Assembly (NCBI RefSeq): GCF_040750475.1
Contig: NZ_JABJVY010000015.1
Location: forward strand, 1-64,000
DNA from: Amorphus sp040750475
GTDB lineage: Bacteria; Pseudomonadota; Alphaproteobacteria; Rhizobiales; Amorphaceae
Length of the DNA stretch: 64,000 nucleotides
Direction: 5' to 3'
Below, one piece after another: positions 17,412 through 25,891 of this stretch. Within the stretch, counting starts at the first letter, position 1. Each line of letters begins with the position of its first letter. Below the pieces are notes generated by a model. That model saw nothing but the letters and a program-made list of their open reading frames with translations. It was not told the DNA's origin and did no database searches. The position numbers and the translations under genes are program-made.

Positions 17412-17560
17412 GGGACCTTCTTGCTGCGCCAAGGTATCGACGCGTTCGGCCGCGCTGGCGGGGCCAACGTTCGGATGGCCGTGACGCTGATGGTGTGTCA
17501 ATACCGTACTCCTCCAGTTTTGTCGCACGTCGATGCCCTGCGATCTAAACAAGGTAACCC

Positions 17561-18343
17561 GTGAGCACCGAATTCGTGCCGTGCCGAACCGACGCCGACG
17601 AGTGGCGAGCCGTCCTGGCGGCCGCTCGTCAGGGCCACGCGCTGCCGCCGGACTGGTGCGCCCTTTACGGGCCGATCGCCGCGGGCGCGGGCCAGGACCC
17701 GTTCGTGCTCGCCCAGCTCGGCCAATCCCTGGACGGCCGTATCGCCACGTCGACCGGCCGGTCGCGTTACATAAATGGCGAGGCGTGTCTCGTTCATCTT
17801 CACCGGCTACGGGCTCTTGTCGATATCGTGATCGTTGGTATCGGTACGGTGACGGCCGACGATCCGCGTCTCACGGTGCGTCTTGTCGAAGGGGAAAGCC
17901 CCGCCCGCGCCGTGATCGATCCGAGAGGGCGCATCCCGCGCGATGCGAAGCTCCTGACCGATCCCACCACCGACCTCGTCGTGGTTACGAGCGAGACCGC
18001 CGAATTGGATCTGCCTGGTTTCGTAAATGTGGTCCGCCTGCCTACGGATGATAAGGGTCGGCTGGATCCGCATGCGATCCGTGAACGGTTGGGCGTCCTT
18101 GGCTATCGTCGCCAATTGGTCGAGGGGGGCGCGGCCACCGTGTCCGCCTTTCTCGATGCCGGATGTCTGGATCGGCTGCACCTCTTGGTGGCGCCGATGA
18201 TCATCGGGGCGGGCCGTCAGGGCCTTTCACTCGCGCCCACGGATCGGCTCGACGCCGTGCATCGGCCAGCCACCACGCTGCACCGACTGGGAGACGAGGT
18301 GGTATTCGACTGCGACTTTTCAGGCCTGGAGACGACCGCATGA
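17561..18343 (+). CDS. RibD C-terminal-domain family reductase (stand-alone, no deaminase domain)
   Basis: The 260-residue protein is a dihydrofolate-reductase-fold enzyme of the RibD C-terminal family. It shows the nucleotide/substrate segments AQLGQSLDGRIATSTGRSRYI, VGIGTVTADDPRLTVR and VEGGAATVSAFLDAG. The family reduces the ribosyl side chain of the pyrimidine produced after GTP cyclohydrolase II. The N-terminal cytidine-deaminase-like domain of bifunctional RibD is absent; about 50 residues of unassigned sequence take its place. The GTG start follows an AAGG site. It pairs with divergent ribA and ends 19 bases short of the convergent methyltransferase gene. A role outside normal riboflavin synthesis is inferred from the cluster. 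Confidence 0.87.
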   Translation: MSTEFVPCRTDADEWRAVLAAARQGHALPPDWCALYGPIAAGAGQDPFVLAQLGQSLDGRIATSTGRSRYINGEACLVHLHRLRALVDIVIVGIGTVTADDPRLTVRLVEGESPARAVIDPRGRIPRDAKLLTDPTTDLVVVTSETAELDLPGFVNVVRLPTDDKGRLDPHAIRERLGVLGYRRQLVEGGAATVSAFLDAGCLDRLHLLVAPMIIGAGRQGLSLAPTDRLDAVHRPATTLHRLGDEVVFDCDFSGLETTA

Positions 18344-18362
18344 GCGGACGGTTCCAGGGAGC

Positions 18363-19154
18363 CTAATTGGGTCTAGCGAATAGGTCGATATGGCCGACGC
18401 GCAGCGTCAATTCGCCGGCCGCGACCGCATCCAACCTGGCTTTGCGCCAAGCGCCCAGATCCGGCGGGGCGATCAGCCCGGTTTCGGCGACGGCATCCAC
18501 CCAGCCGGTGAGGAGAGCGTTAGCGAGCTCGGGTTCCTTGTCGTCGATCAGCCAGTCGGACCGGCCGACTTCGACGCTGAATCCGGCGGCCTTGAGTTTT
18601 TCGGGAACGAGCAGAGCGGCATCCGGACCAAGGGCGGGGCCGAAGCCCTTGTCGCGATGCTGGTGCTGGTTGAGCGCTTCGGTGATCGGCTCGTCCAGCG
18701 GATCGCCGGGCGTTAAGGTCGTGCTGCCATCGTAGGTAAGGGCGGCGTAGAAGGGCACACCCCGCGCGCCCAGCTCGCCGATCAGACGCTCGAGCCAGCT
18801 TTCCGAAACGAGATCGAGGAGGGCGGAGCAGGTGACCAGATCCGCCGGCGCCTCGATGGCCTGCTCCAGCGCTCGGTCCAGATCGAGACAACGCGCTTCC
18901 AGTCGCTCCTGCGGCAGCGTCCAGGAGGCGAGCGACAGCAGCGCCGCGTCGTTGTCCACCAGCCGCCAGCGAGCGTCCTCCGGCAGATGAGGGGCGAGCG
19001 CCTTTACCGTTGCGCCGGCTCCCGCACCAAGATCGACGACGTTGATCGGGACCTTCCCCGCGAAAGCCGCTGCGACGTGGGCGACCAGGATCCGATTGCG
19101 GGCCCGAAGGTCGGCCGGTTCGCGCAGCTTCAGCCAGTCGCTGGAAAAGGTCAT
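18363..19154 (-). CDS. Class I SAM-dependent methyltransferase-like protein
   Basis: The 263-residue protein has a SAM-binding Rossmann core: motif I is VVDLGAGAGATVKAL (about residues 39-53), an acidic motif II is WRLVDNDAALL, and the later segment ADLVTCSALLDLVSESWL fits motif IV. The substrate cannot be read. Its start overlaps the glycosyltransferase stop as ATGA, so it is the last gene of a four-gene minus-strand operon (dehydrogenase, PTPS-fold, glycosyltransferase, methyltransferase). The context suggests methylation of the same small molecule that is glycosylated. Confidence 0.82.
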   Translation of the reverse strand: MTFSSDWLKLREPADLRARNRILVAHVAAAFAGKVPINVVDLGAGAGATVKALAPHLPEDARWRLVDNDAALLSLASWTLPQERLEARCLDLDRALEQAIEAPADLVTCSALLDLVSESWLERLIGELGARGVPFYAALTYDGSTTLTPGDPLDEPITEALNQHQHRDKGFGPALGPDAALLVPEKLKAAGFSVEVGRSDWLIDDKEPELANALLTGWVDAVAETGLIAPPDLGAWRKARLDAVAAGELTLRVGHIDLFARPN

Positions 19155-20203
19155 GAGTTCAATCCTTCGATCACGGTGGCGATCGTCCGCGCCGTTTCCG
19201 CCCAGTGGGGAAGGTCTTGTGCCGCAATTCGTGCGCTTTCGCCAAGCCTGGTTCGAAGCGCAGAGCTTTCCAGAACGTGGCGCACCGCCGTCGACAGCGC
19301 CTCCGCATCGTCCGGTGCGACCTTGAGGCCCACCTCATCGGGAATCGTGTCGACCAGTGCTCCCCCGGTGGTTCCGACGATCGGAAGTCCGTGGGCGATC
19401 GCTTCGCTCGCCACCATTCCGTAGCCCTCATAGCGCGAGGAGATGACGAAGAGATTGGCGTCCATATAGCGCGTCGCGAGTACTGCGGCGTCGAGCCGGC
19501 CGGCAAGCTGGATGCGATCTGCAAGGCCGTGGGCCTCGATCCGGCGCACAAGATCGGCGGCAATCGTCGGATCGCGCTCCGGGTCGCCCACGATCTCCGC
19601 CGTCCAGGTGAGATCTTGTAGCCCGGCCAGGGCGTCGACGAGCACGTCATAGCCTTTGCGATGAACCAGGGCGCCGACGGAAAGGAGACGGGGCGGATCT
19701 GCGGTCAGTGGCGCGAAGGCTCTCGGCCGATCGACCCCCGGCGGCGCAACGGTCAGGCGGGACCGGTCGACGCCATAGTGCTCGGCCAAAACGGATGCAG
19801 TCGCATCGCTGGTGGCGACCACATGCCGGCAAGCGGCAAGCGCGTGGCGCTCGCTCGTTTCCAGCGCCTGGATGCGCTCGCGCGTCAGGTCGGTTTCCAG
19901 CGCAAGGGGATGGTGGATCAGCGCGACGACCGGGGCGCGGCGGGCAAGCTCGGCGATTTCGTGCGGCAGGACGCCCAGGGCGAGGCCATCCACCATCGTC
20001 GGCTGTCCGTCGTCGATCGTGGCGAATGCGGCGCTGGTTTGCGCGCGGGCGTCGGCATCGGGTTTCGGAAAGCCGTCCGCCAAGGCGAGATGCGTCACCC
20101 GATGTCCAAGTGCCTTCAGCCCATCGATGACGCGTCGATCGTAACCGTACCCACCCGAAGCTGTGTCGAGCGGGCCGGGGATTGCGAAAACGAGCGTGCT
20201 CAC
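19151..20203 (-). CDS. Family 4-type glycosyltransferase
   Basis: The 350-residue GT-B protein has the C-terminal donor-binding motif YEGYGMVASEAIAHGLPIVG (EX7E, around residues 258-277) preceded by LLSVGALVHRKGYDVLVDAL. There is no membrane span, so it is likely cytosolic. The GTG start overlaps the stop of the PTPS-fold gene as GTGA and the stop overlaps the methyltransferase start as ATGA. A glycosyltransferase embedded between a pterin-fold enzyme and a methyltransferase suggests a glycosylated small molecule more than a polysaccharide, although the acceptor is unproven. Confidence 0.85.
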   Translation of the reverse strand: MSTLVFAIPGPLDTASGGYGYDRRVIDGLKALGHRVTHLALADGFPKPDADARAQTSAAFATIDDGQPTMVDGLALGVLPHEIAELARRAPVVALIHHPLALETDLTRERIQALETSERHALAACRHVVATSDATASVLAEHYGVDRSRLTVAPPGVDRPRAFAPLTADPPRLLSVGALVHRKGYDVLVDALAGLQDLTWTAEIVGDPERDPTIAADLVRRIEAHGLADRIQLAGRLDAAVLATRYMDANLFVISSRYEGYGMVASEAIAHGLPIVGTTGGALVDTIPDEVGLKVAPDDAEALSTAVRHVLESSALRTRLGESARIAAQDLPHWAETARTIATVIEGLNS

Positions 20204-20604
20204 GCCGCGATCGGCGCCTCGTACCAGGCGCGCGCAACATGGGATTCGGAGATCGTTACCCGCACCGATGCGATTTCAGCGGCCGGCCGGCCAAGCTCGT
20301 CGGCGCGAACGGCTGCAGCCACCTGTTCGAAGATGTGGCGGGTCAGGACTTCGGTGGTCGTGTTCTGGCCGGCAAACTCCGGCAGTTCGTCCAGGTTTTT
20401 GTAGTTCAGAGGCGCGAGGACCGCCTTTAGGGTCTCGTGGGCACGGCCGATATCGATCACGATGCCGTTGGCATCCAGACTTTCGGCGAGAAAGGCGACG
20501 TCGATCACGAAGGTCGCGCCGTGCAGTGCCTGGGCGGGTCCGAACACGTCGCCTTTGAAGGAGTGGGCGATCATAATGTGGTCGCGGACTTCGACGGCGT
20601 GCAC
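20200..20604 (-). CDS. 6-pyruvoyl-tetrahydropterin synthase/QueD-fold protein with non-canonical active site
   Basis: The 134-residue protein matches the PTPS/QueD fold: HIMIAHSF, LHGATFVIDVAF, NGIVIDIGRAHETLKAV and QNTTTEVLTRHIFEQV align with the family pattern. Several catalytic features look changed. The usual Cys before the LHGH motif is not visible, the second His of HGH is Ala, and the LDH dyad region reads LNY. It may therefore catalyse a different reaction or bind pterin without the classical synthase chemistry. The GTG at 20604 was chosen because AGGAGAC lies 6 bases upstream and the family homology begins there. It is second in the operon. Confidence 0.78.
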   Translation of the reverse strand: MHAVEVRDHIMIAHSFKGDVFGPAQALHGATFVIDVAFLAESLDANGIVIDIGRAHETLKAVLAPLNYKNLDELPEFAGQNTTTEVLTRHIFEQVAAAVRADELGRPAAEIASVRVTISESHVARAWYEAPIAA

Positions 20605-20638
20605 GGGCGTGTCTCCTGGCAAAATGTCTTGAGCAATC

Positions 20639-21640
20639 TCAGATGTCGGTCGCAGCCGGATAGCGCAAGAGCGGACACAGCATTCCGCGCTCGGCGGAAA
20701 AGACCTCCCCGAGACGCTCGGGGCTGTCGGCGAATGCGATTGCCGGCTCAAGCAGGCGATCCAGCGCCGGGTCGCCCAGGAGATCGAGCGCCTTGGCAAG
20801 CCGGCGTTTCGTGCTCCAACGGGCTCGCCGAGAGGGCGCCACCGCACCCACCTGGCTGGAGCGAAGCGTAAGGCGCTTGGAGTGGAACACGCCGCCGAGC
20901 GAGGCGAGTACCGGCTTGGTCCCGTACCAGGAGAGTTCCACCACGGTTGCCTCGAAATCGGCGAGCCGCAGTGCGGTGTCGAAGCCGACCCCGGAGGCGG
21001 AGGTGTGAAACACGAGATCATAGGCGCCATCGGCCTCGCTCGGATGACCGAAGGCGGCGCCGAACGCGGTCGCGATTGGACCGCGCGCCGGATTGATGTC
21101 CAGCACCGTCACTTCGGTGCCGGGTGTGCGGGCGGCCAGATAGGCGACCAGCAGCCCGACCACGCCGCCGCCCACGATCGCGACTTTGTCTCCGGCGGAG
21201 AGTCCGCCGTCCCAGATGCCGTTTAGCGCCGTCTCCATATTTGCGGCGAGCACGGCCCGTTCGCTGGGCACGGTCTCGGGGATTGCCACGGCTGCATCGG
21301 CTGGAACGTCGAAAAGATCCTGGTGCGGGTGAAGCGCAAACACACGGCTCTTCACACACCACGCCGGTCCGGCTTCGACACGGCCGACTGCGGCGTAGCC
21401 GTATTTTACCGGGAAGGGGAAATCGCCCGCCTGAAAGGGTGCGCGCATGCGATCGATTTCGCTCTCCGGGACCTCGCCGCGAAAGACGAGGCCCTCAGTA
21501 CCGCGGCTGATCGCACTGGCAAGCGTCCGCACCCGGACATGATCCGATGCAAGCGGTCCGAGCGTAGTATCCCGTAATTCCGCTTGTCCCGGGGCGAGAT
21601 ACCAGAGCGCTCGGGCGGCGGTGTCTTCGGTCGAGTTCAT
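20639..21640 (-). CDS. Zinc-type (MDR) dehydrogenase, BchC-like
   Basis: The 333-residue medium-chain dehydrogenase/reductase has the nucleotide-binding motif VAIVGGGVVGLLVAYLAA and the family N-terminal pattern SAISRGTEGLVFRGEVP followed by KYGYAAVGRVEAG. This resembles bacteriochlorophyllide dehydrogenase BchC and related putative dehydrogenases. The canonical GHE zinc motif is absent. No photosynthesis genes are present in the window, so the bacteriochlorophyll role is unlikely. It is the first gene of the operon with the PTPS-fold, glycosyltransferase and methyltransferase genes, and 34 bases separate it from the next start. The start at 21640 (MNSTEDTAAR) fits the homology. Confidence 0.8.
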   Translation of the reverse strand: MNSTEDTAARALWYLAPGQAELRDTTLGPLASDHVRVRTLASAISRGTEGLVFRGEVPESEIDRMRAPFQAGDFPFPVKYGYAAVGRVEAGPAWCVKSRVFALHPHQDLFDVPADAAVAIPETVPSERAVLAANMETALNGIWDGGLSAGDKVAIVGGGVVGLLVAYLAARTPGTEVTVLDINPARGPIATAFGAAFGHPSEADGAYDLVFHTSASGVGFDTALRLADFEATVVELSWYGTKPVLASLGGVFHSKRLTLRSSQVGAVAPSRRARWSTKRRLAKALDLLGDPALDRLLEPAIAFADSPERLGEVFSAERGMLCPLLRYPAATDI

Positions 21641-21819
21641 TGGGTCAGGGCCTGATTGGGTTCGGCTCGCAGAGACGTGATGAACCTTGACCGTCCGGAA
21701 ATCTTCATTTGCCGGATTCTCGGTGTTGATGCATCGCGATAGCATTCCAGCAGGCCAATGGCTTGCTAATGTTGCGAAGGCCCTAACACGGGGCGGGCGA
21801 GGGACAAAGCGAGGGCTCT

Positions 21820-23652
21820 ATGAACGGTTCGTCCACTCAGGTGGTGACGGACACTGCGAAGGAACGGGCAGTGCAGGGGCGCCGGCGCCTGTTTGGGGCA
21901 GCGGTTTCACTGACAGTCGGCGCCTTGTTCGTGCTGATGACGGTGACGTTGTCGCCGGGCGGCTATGATGTGCCGGACCTTGTTCTGATTGCCTTCTTTG
22001 CGTTGACGCTGCCTTACACAGTCGTGGGCTTCTGGAACGCGGTGGTCGGCCTCGTCGTGATGCGGTTTGCGCGCGATCCGCTCGCCGCCACGGCGCCCGC
22101 CGTTGCTGCGGATGACCCAGCGCGTTCGATCGAGGCGCACACGGCGCTTCTCGTCTGCATTCGCAACGAAGATGTCGCTCCCGTCGTCCGCAACGTGACG
22201 GCGATGATCGAGGGGCTGGTCGATGCCGACGTGGCGGAGCGGTTCGACGTCTATGTGCTCAGCGATTCCAACTGGCTCGACGTGATTGTGGAAGAAGAGT
22301 CGGCGATCGAAAGCCTCCGCCATCGCTGGCAGGACAGGATCCGGATCGTCTATCGCCGGCGAGCCGATAATCCCGGTTTCAAGGCAGGCAATATCCGGGA
22401 CTTCTGCGAGACCTGGGGGGATGATTACGCCTTCGCGATCGTGCTCGACGCCGACAGCTACATGTCGGCGGCCGCGCTCAAGCGGCTCGTGCGGGTGATG
22501 GAAGCGAATCCGCAAATCGGCATTTTGCAGAGCCTGGTGACCGGTCTGCCGACCACCAGCTTCTTTGCTCGCATGTTCCAGTTCGGCATGCGGCTCGGGA
22601 TGCGATCGCATACGCTGGGAGCCGCCTGGTGGCAGGCCGATTGCGGGCCTTATTGGGGCCATAACGCGATCCTGCGGCTTGAGCCGTTCCGGGCATATTG
22701 CGAGCTTCCGAAACTGCCCGGACGCCCGCCGTTGGGCGGTGACGTGCTGAGCCACGATCAGGTCGAGGCGGTGCTGATGCGACGGGCCGGTTACGAGGTC
22801 CGCGTCATTCCCGAAGAGTTCGAGAGCTACGAGGAAAACCCGCCGACGCTGATGGAATTCCTGCGCCGGGACCTGCGCTGGTGCCAGGGCAACATGCAGT
22901 ATGGCCGGCTGATCGGCTTGCCGGGCCTCAAGCTCGTCAGCCGCATTCAACTCGTGCTCGCGATGCTGATGTTCCTGGGGTCTGCCGCTTGGATCGGCTT
23001 TATGGTGGCGACGGCCATGATCGTGGTGTTCGCCACCGAGCCGGCAGTCCTGTTCCGGCCCGACACCGGGCTCGCCATGCTGGTCACTATCCTGACCATG
23101 GTATTCGCGCCGAAGCTCGCCTCCATCGTCGACGTTTTGACCCGCTTACGGGCTCGGCAGAGTTTCGGTGGGACGATGCGGCTGCTGGCTAGCGTAGTCG
23201 GAGAGGTTCTGTTCTTCATGCTCATCGCCCCAATCGCCGCGCTGGCACACACGCTGTTCCTCCTCGGCCTGCCGTTCGGCCGCACCATTGGCTGGAGCGC
23301 CCAGCGGCGTTCGGGCCATGGTGTGCCGCTGCTGGTCGCGCTGCGCCGGCTTTGGCCGCAGACAGCGCTGGGGATAGCCGGTGCGATCGGGTTCGCCGGA
23401 GTGTCGACGGGTGCGCTGATCGCAGCTGCGCCCGTCGTCACCGGGCTCGCGCTCGCCGTGCCGTTTGCCGTCATTACTGCCTGGCCGAGGCTCGGCCGGT
23501 TCGCGGTCCGCGTCCGGCTCTGGCAGATCCCGGAGGAGGGCGAGCGGCCGGCGGCCCTTGCGCCGCTGGCGCTGCCGGCACTGGCGCCGCATCCGGCGAC
23601 GGACATGGTCGATGCGCCGATCGCCGCCGTGTCCGAGCCGGCCAATGGCTGA
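21820..23652 (+). CDS. opgH: Glucans biosynthesis glucosyltransferase H (OpgH/MdoH family)
   Basis: The 610-residue inner-membrane GT2 enzyme makes the beta-1,2-glucan backbone of osmoregulated periplasmic glucans from UDP-glucose. Two N-terminal membrane spans precede the catalytic domain, in which ALLVCIRNED, VLSDSNWLD, VLDADSYMSAAAL and HDQVEAVLMRRAGYEV are visible, with the acceptor motif RRDLRWCQGNMQ. Several spans follow. It is shorter than the E. coli protein, as is usual in alphaproteobacteria. No opgG gene is adjacent. It is divergent from the dehydrogenase gene and is followed by a secreted esterase. Confidence 0.9.
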   Translation: MNGSSTQVVTDTAKERAVQGRRRLFGAAVSLTVGALFVLMTVTLSPGGYDVPDLVLIAFFALTLPYTVVGFWNAVVGLVVMRFARDPLAATAPAVAADDPARSIEAHTALLVCIRNEDVAPVVRNVTAMIEGLVDADVAERFDVYVLSDSNWLDVIVEEESAIESLRHRWQDRIRIVYRRRADNPGFKAGNIRDFCETWGDDYAFAIVLDADSYMSAAALKRLVRVMEANPQIGILQSLVTGLPTTSFFARMFQFGMRLGMRSHTLGAAWWQADCGPYWGHNAILRLEPFRAYCELPKLPGRPPLGGDVLSHDQVEAVLMRRAGYEVRVIPEEFESYEENPPTLMEFLRRDLRWCQGNMQYGRLIGLPGLKLVSRIQLVLAMLMFLGSAAWIGFMVATAMIVVFATEPAVLFRPDTGLAMLVTILTMVFAPKLASIVDVLTRLRARQSFGGTMRLLASVVGEVLFFMLIAPIAALAHTLFLLGLPFGRTIGWSAQRRSGHGVPLLVALRRLWPQTALGIAGAIGFAGVSTGALIAAAPVVTGLALAVPFAVITAWPRLGRFAVRVRLWQIPEEGERPAALAPLALPALAPHPATDMVDAPIAAVSEPANG

Positions 23653-23704
23653 TCTCTCGGGCGAACCCACGAGGAGAGGAGACGGCGCGCATGAGGCGTA
23701 TCCG

Positions 23705-24547
23705 ATGACGTCGACCCTCAAGAAGCTGCCGAAGCGGTTCCTTCCGGCGCTGGCTCTGGCTTTCGCGATTGGGCTGCTGGCCTCAAACGCCGGTTACGCC
23801 CGCGATTCATGCGGTGAATTCTCCGCTTGCCCTGTCGAGGGGGGCGATTACCGCGTTCATGTGCCCGCCGACTGGGATGGCGAGAGCCAAATTCCGGCGC
23901 TCGTCTATTTCCACGGCTGGAAGGGATCGGCCGACAGCGTGATGTGGAACGAAGGGCTGACGAAGGCCGCCGACGATCTCGGCGTGCTGCTGGTCGCTCC
24001 GAACGGTCAGGGCAAGAGCTGGTCGTTTCCGGGATCGCCTTCCCACCATCGCGATGAGATCGCCTTCGTGGCGCACGTACTCGACGATGTCGAGGCGCGC
24101 TACCCGATCGCCCCCGACCGAACCGTTGCGGCCGGGTTCTCAATGGGCGCCTCGATGGCTTGGTTCACGGCCTGCTATCTCGGCGATCGCTTTGACGGCT
24201 TCATTCCTGTCGCCGGCGCCTATTGGAACCCGATCCCGACCGATTGCCCGTCGCCGGTGCCGAACCTGATCCAGATCCACGGTACTAGCGACACGGTCGT
24301 TCCGATGGAGGGCCGGCCGATCGGCGACAGCTCTCGCCAATCCGACGTCATGGAAAGCCTTACGACCTGGCGCAAGCGGGCCGGCTGTGCGGCGCAGCCT
24401 TTGCCGGCCGAACTCGGAGATCTCGCTTGCGAGCGCTGGCAGAGTTGCGGCGGCAAGCGGCTGGAGCTTTGCACCCATAGCGGTGGCCACGAAATCGAGC
24501 CGGGCTGGATCGAGGACGCCTATCGGGCGCTTCAGGCTTCGCACTGA
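23705..24547 (+). CDS. Secreted PHB depolymerase/LpqC-type esterase
   Basis: The 280-residue protein starts with a signal peptide (basic MTSTLKKLPKR, then a hydrophobic core ending at YARDS). It has an alpha/beta-hydrolase fold with the nucleophile elbow AAGFSMGAS, an acidic region HGTSDTVVP and a C-terminal GGHEI histidine, the expected Ser-Asp-His triad. Substrates of the family are short esters, PHB oligomers or feruloyl esters; the true one is unknown. The ATG at 23705 keeps the signal peptide. A strong GAGGAGAGGAG sequence lies about 25 bases upstream, so an upstream in-frame start at 23645 cannot be excluded. Confidence 0.8.
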   Translation: MTSTLKKLPKRFLPALALAFAIGLLASNAGYARDSCGEFSACPVEGGDYRVHVPADWDGESQIPALVYFHGWKGSADSVMWNEGLTKAADDLGVLLVAPNGQGKSWSFPGSPSHHRDEIAFVAHVLDDVEARYPIAPDRTVAAGFSMGASMAWFTACYLGDRFDGFIPVAGAYWNPIPTDCPSPVPNLIQIHGTSDTVVPMEGRPIGDSSRQSDVMESLTTWRKRAGCAAQPLPAELGDLACERWQSCGGKRLELCTHSGGHEIEPGWIEDAYRALQASH

Positions 24548-24613
24548 CTTCGGCTTGTGCGGAGGGTCGCCGTGTGCGATCTCCAGACAATTGTTTCCCA
24601 CCAAGGATTGGCC

Positions 24614-25891
24614 ATGACACCCCCCGAGCAGGAGGCTTCCGCAACGTCCGCTCCGACCGGCGCGCTCGCCGATTTGAAGGTCATCGACTTGAGCCGGATC
24701 CTCGCCGGCCCGACTGCTGGCCAGCTTCTGGGCGATCTCGGCGCCGACGTGATCAAGGTGGAGCGACCGGGTGTCGGCGATGACACCCGTGGCTGGGGGC
24801 CGCCCTTCTTGAAGGATCAATCGGGAACCGACACGCGCGAAAGCGCTTACTATCTCTGCGCCAATCGCAACAAGCGTTCCATTGCGATCGATCTCTCCAC
24901 CAGCCGAGGCCAGGAGATCGTGCAGCGCCTGGTGGCGGATGCCGACATCGTACTGGAGAACTACAAGGTCGGTCAGCTCGCCCGCTACGGGCTCGACTAT
25001 CAAAGCCTGTCGGCGATCAATCCGCGCCTGATCTATTGCTCCGTCACCGGCTTCGGCCAGACCGGACCGTTCGCGGCCGGGGCGGGCTATGATTTCATGG
25101 TGCAGGGGATGGCCGGTACCATGAGCGTGACCGGGTTTCCGGACGACGAGGGTGGACGCCCGACCAAGGTCGGCGTTGCCATGGCGGACGTGATGACCGG
25201 CATGTATGCGGCGAATGCGGTGCTGGCGGCCGTTCATGCCCGCACGCTCACCGGGCGCGGCCAACATATCGATCTCGCGCTGTTCGATTCCCAGATCGCC
25301 GCGTTGATCAACCAGGGTCTGGCTTACCTGACCGACGGACGTGTCCCCGGCCGGCTCGGTAACGCGCATCCGACCATCGTGCCCTATCAGACCTTTCCGG
25401 CCAGCGACGGCGACTTCATTCTCGCCGTCGGCAATGACGGTCAGTTTCGCAAGTTCTGTGCTGTCGCGGGGCGCGAGGAGCTTGCCGACGATCCGCGCTT
25501 CGCCACCAACACGGCACGAGTGACCAACCGGAGCGAGCTGATCCCGATCATCGAGGCCATGACTCGCACCCGCATTCGCCAGGCATGGATCGATGATCTG
25601 AAGGCCGTCGGTGTGCCGTGCGGATCGATCAACGATGTCTCGGAGGTGTTTTCCCATCCCCAGGCGATCCATCGCGGCGCCCGGGTGACGATGCCACATC
25701 CGACCTCCGCCACCGGTTCGGTGGATCTGATCGGCAATCCGATCAAGTTCAGCGACACGCCGGTGAGCTACCGTTACGCACCGCCCCGGCTCGGCGAACA
25801 TACCCGCGATGTCCTTACCGAAGCGCTTGGGCTTTCCGACGTGGAAATCGATGGGCTCGCCGAAGCCGGTATCGTCGGGCTCGGCACATGA
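24614..25891 (+). CDS. CaiB/BaiF-family (class III) CoA-transferase
   Basis: The 425-residue protein has the class III CoA-transferase signatures: KVIDLSRILAGPTAGQLLGDLGADVIKVE at the N-terminus, ANRNKRSIAIDL, and VGVAMADVMTGMYAANAVLAAV containing the catalytic Asp. Family members move CoA between carboxylic acids, for example oxalate/formate, carnitine or succinate/itaconate. The stop overlaps the start of the next gene as ATGA, so it works with a ThDP-dependent enzyme. That pairing recalls formyl-CoA:oxalate CoA-transferase with oxalyl-CoA decarboxylase, but the partner is not a typical oxalyl-CoA decarboxylase. An AAGGA site precedes the ATG. Confidence 0.88.
   Translation: MTPPEQEASATSAPTGALADLKVIDLSRILAGPTAGQLLGDLGADVIKVERPGVGDDTRGWGPPFLKDQSGTDTRESAYYLCANRNKRSIAIDLSTSRGQEIVQRLVADADIVLENYKVGQLARYGLDYQSLSAINPRLIYCSVTGFGQTGPFAAGAGYDFMVQGMAGTMSVTGFPDDEGGRPTKVGVAMADVMTGMYAANAVLAAVHARTLTGRGQHIDLALFDSQIAALINQGLAYLTDGRVPGRLGNAHPTIVPYQTFPASDGDFILAVGNDGQFRKFCAVAGREELADDPRFATNTARVTNRSELIPIIEAMTRTRIRQAWIDDLKAVGVPCGSINDVSEVFSHPQAIHRGARVTMPHPTSATGSVDLIGNPIKFSDTPVSYRYAPPRLGEHTRDVLTEALGLSDVEIDGLAEAGIVGLGT

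Noticed and set aside
17412..17560. Possible FMN riboswitch between the divergent ribA and RibD-type genes
   Set aside because: The conserved RFN element blocks are not visible on either strand, and the gap is only 149 bases with two outward promoters expected.
20639..21640. Assignment as bacteriochlorophyllide dehydrogenase BchC
   Set aside because: Similarity is to the family only, and no bch, crt or puf gene lies nearby. The operon partners point elsewhere.
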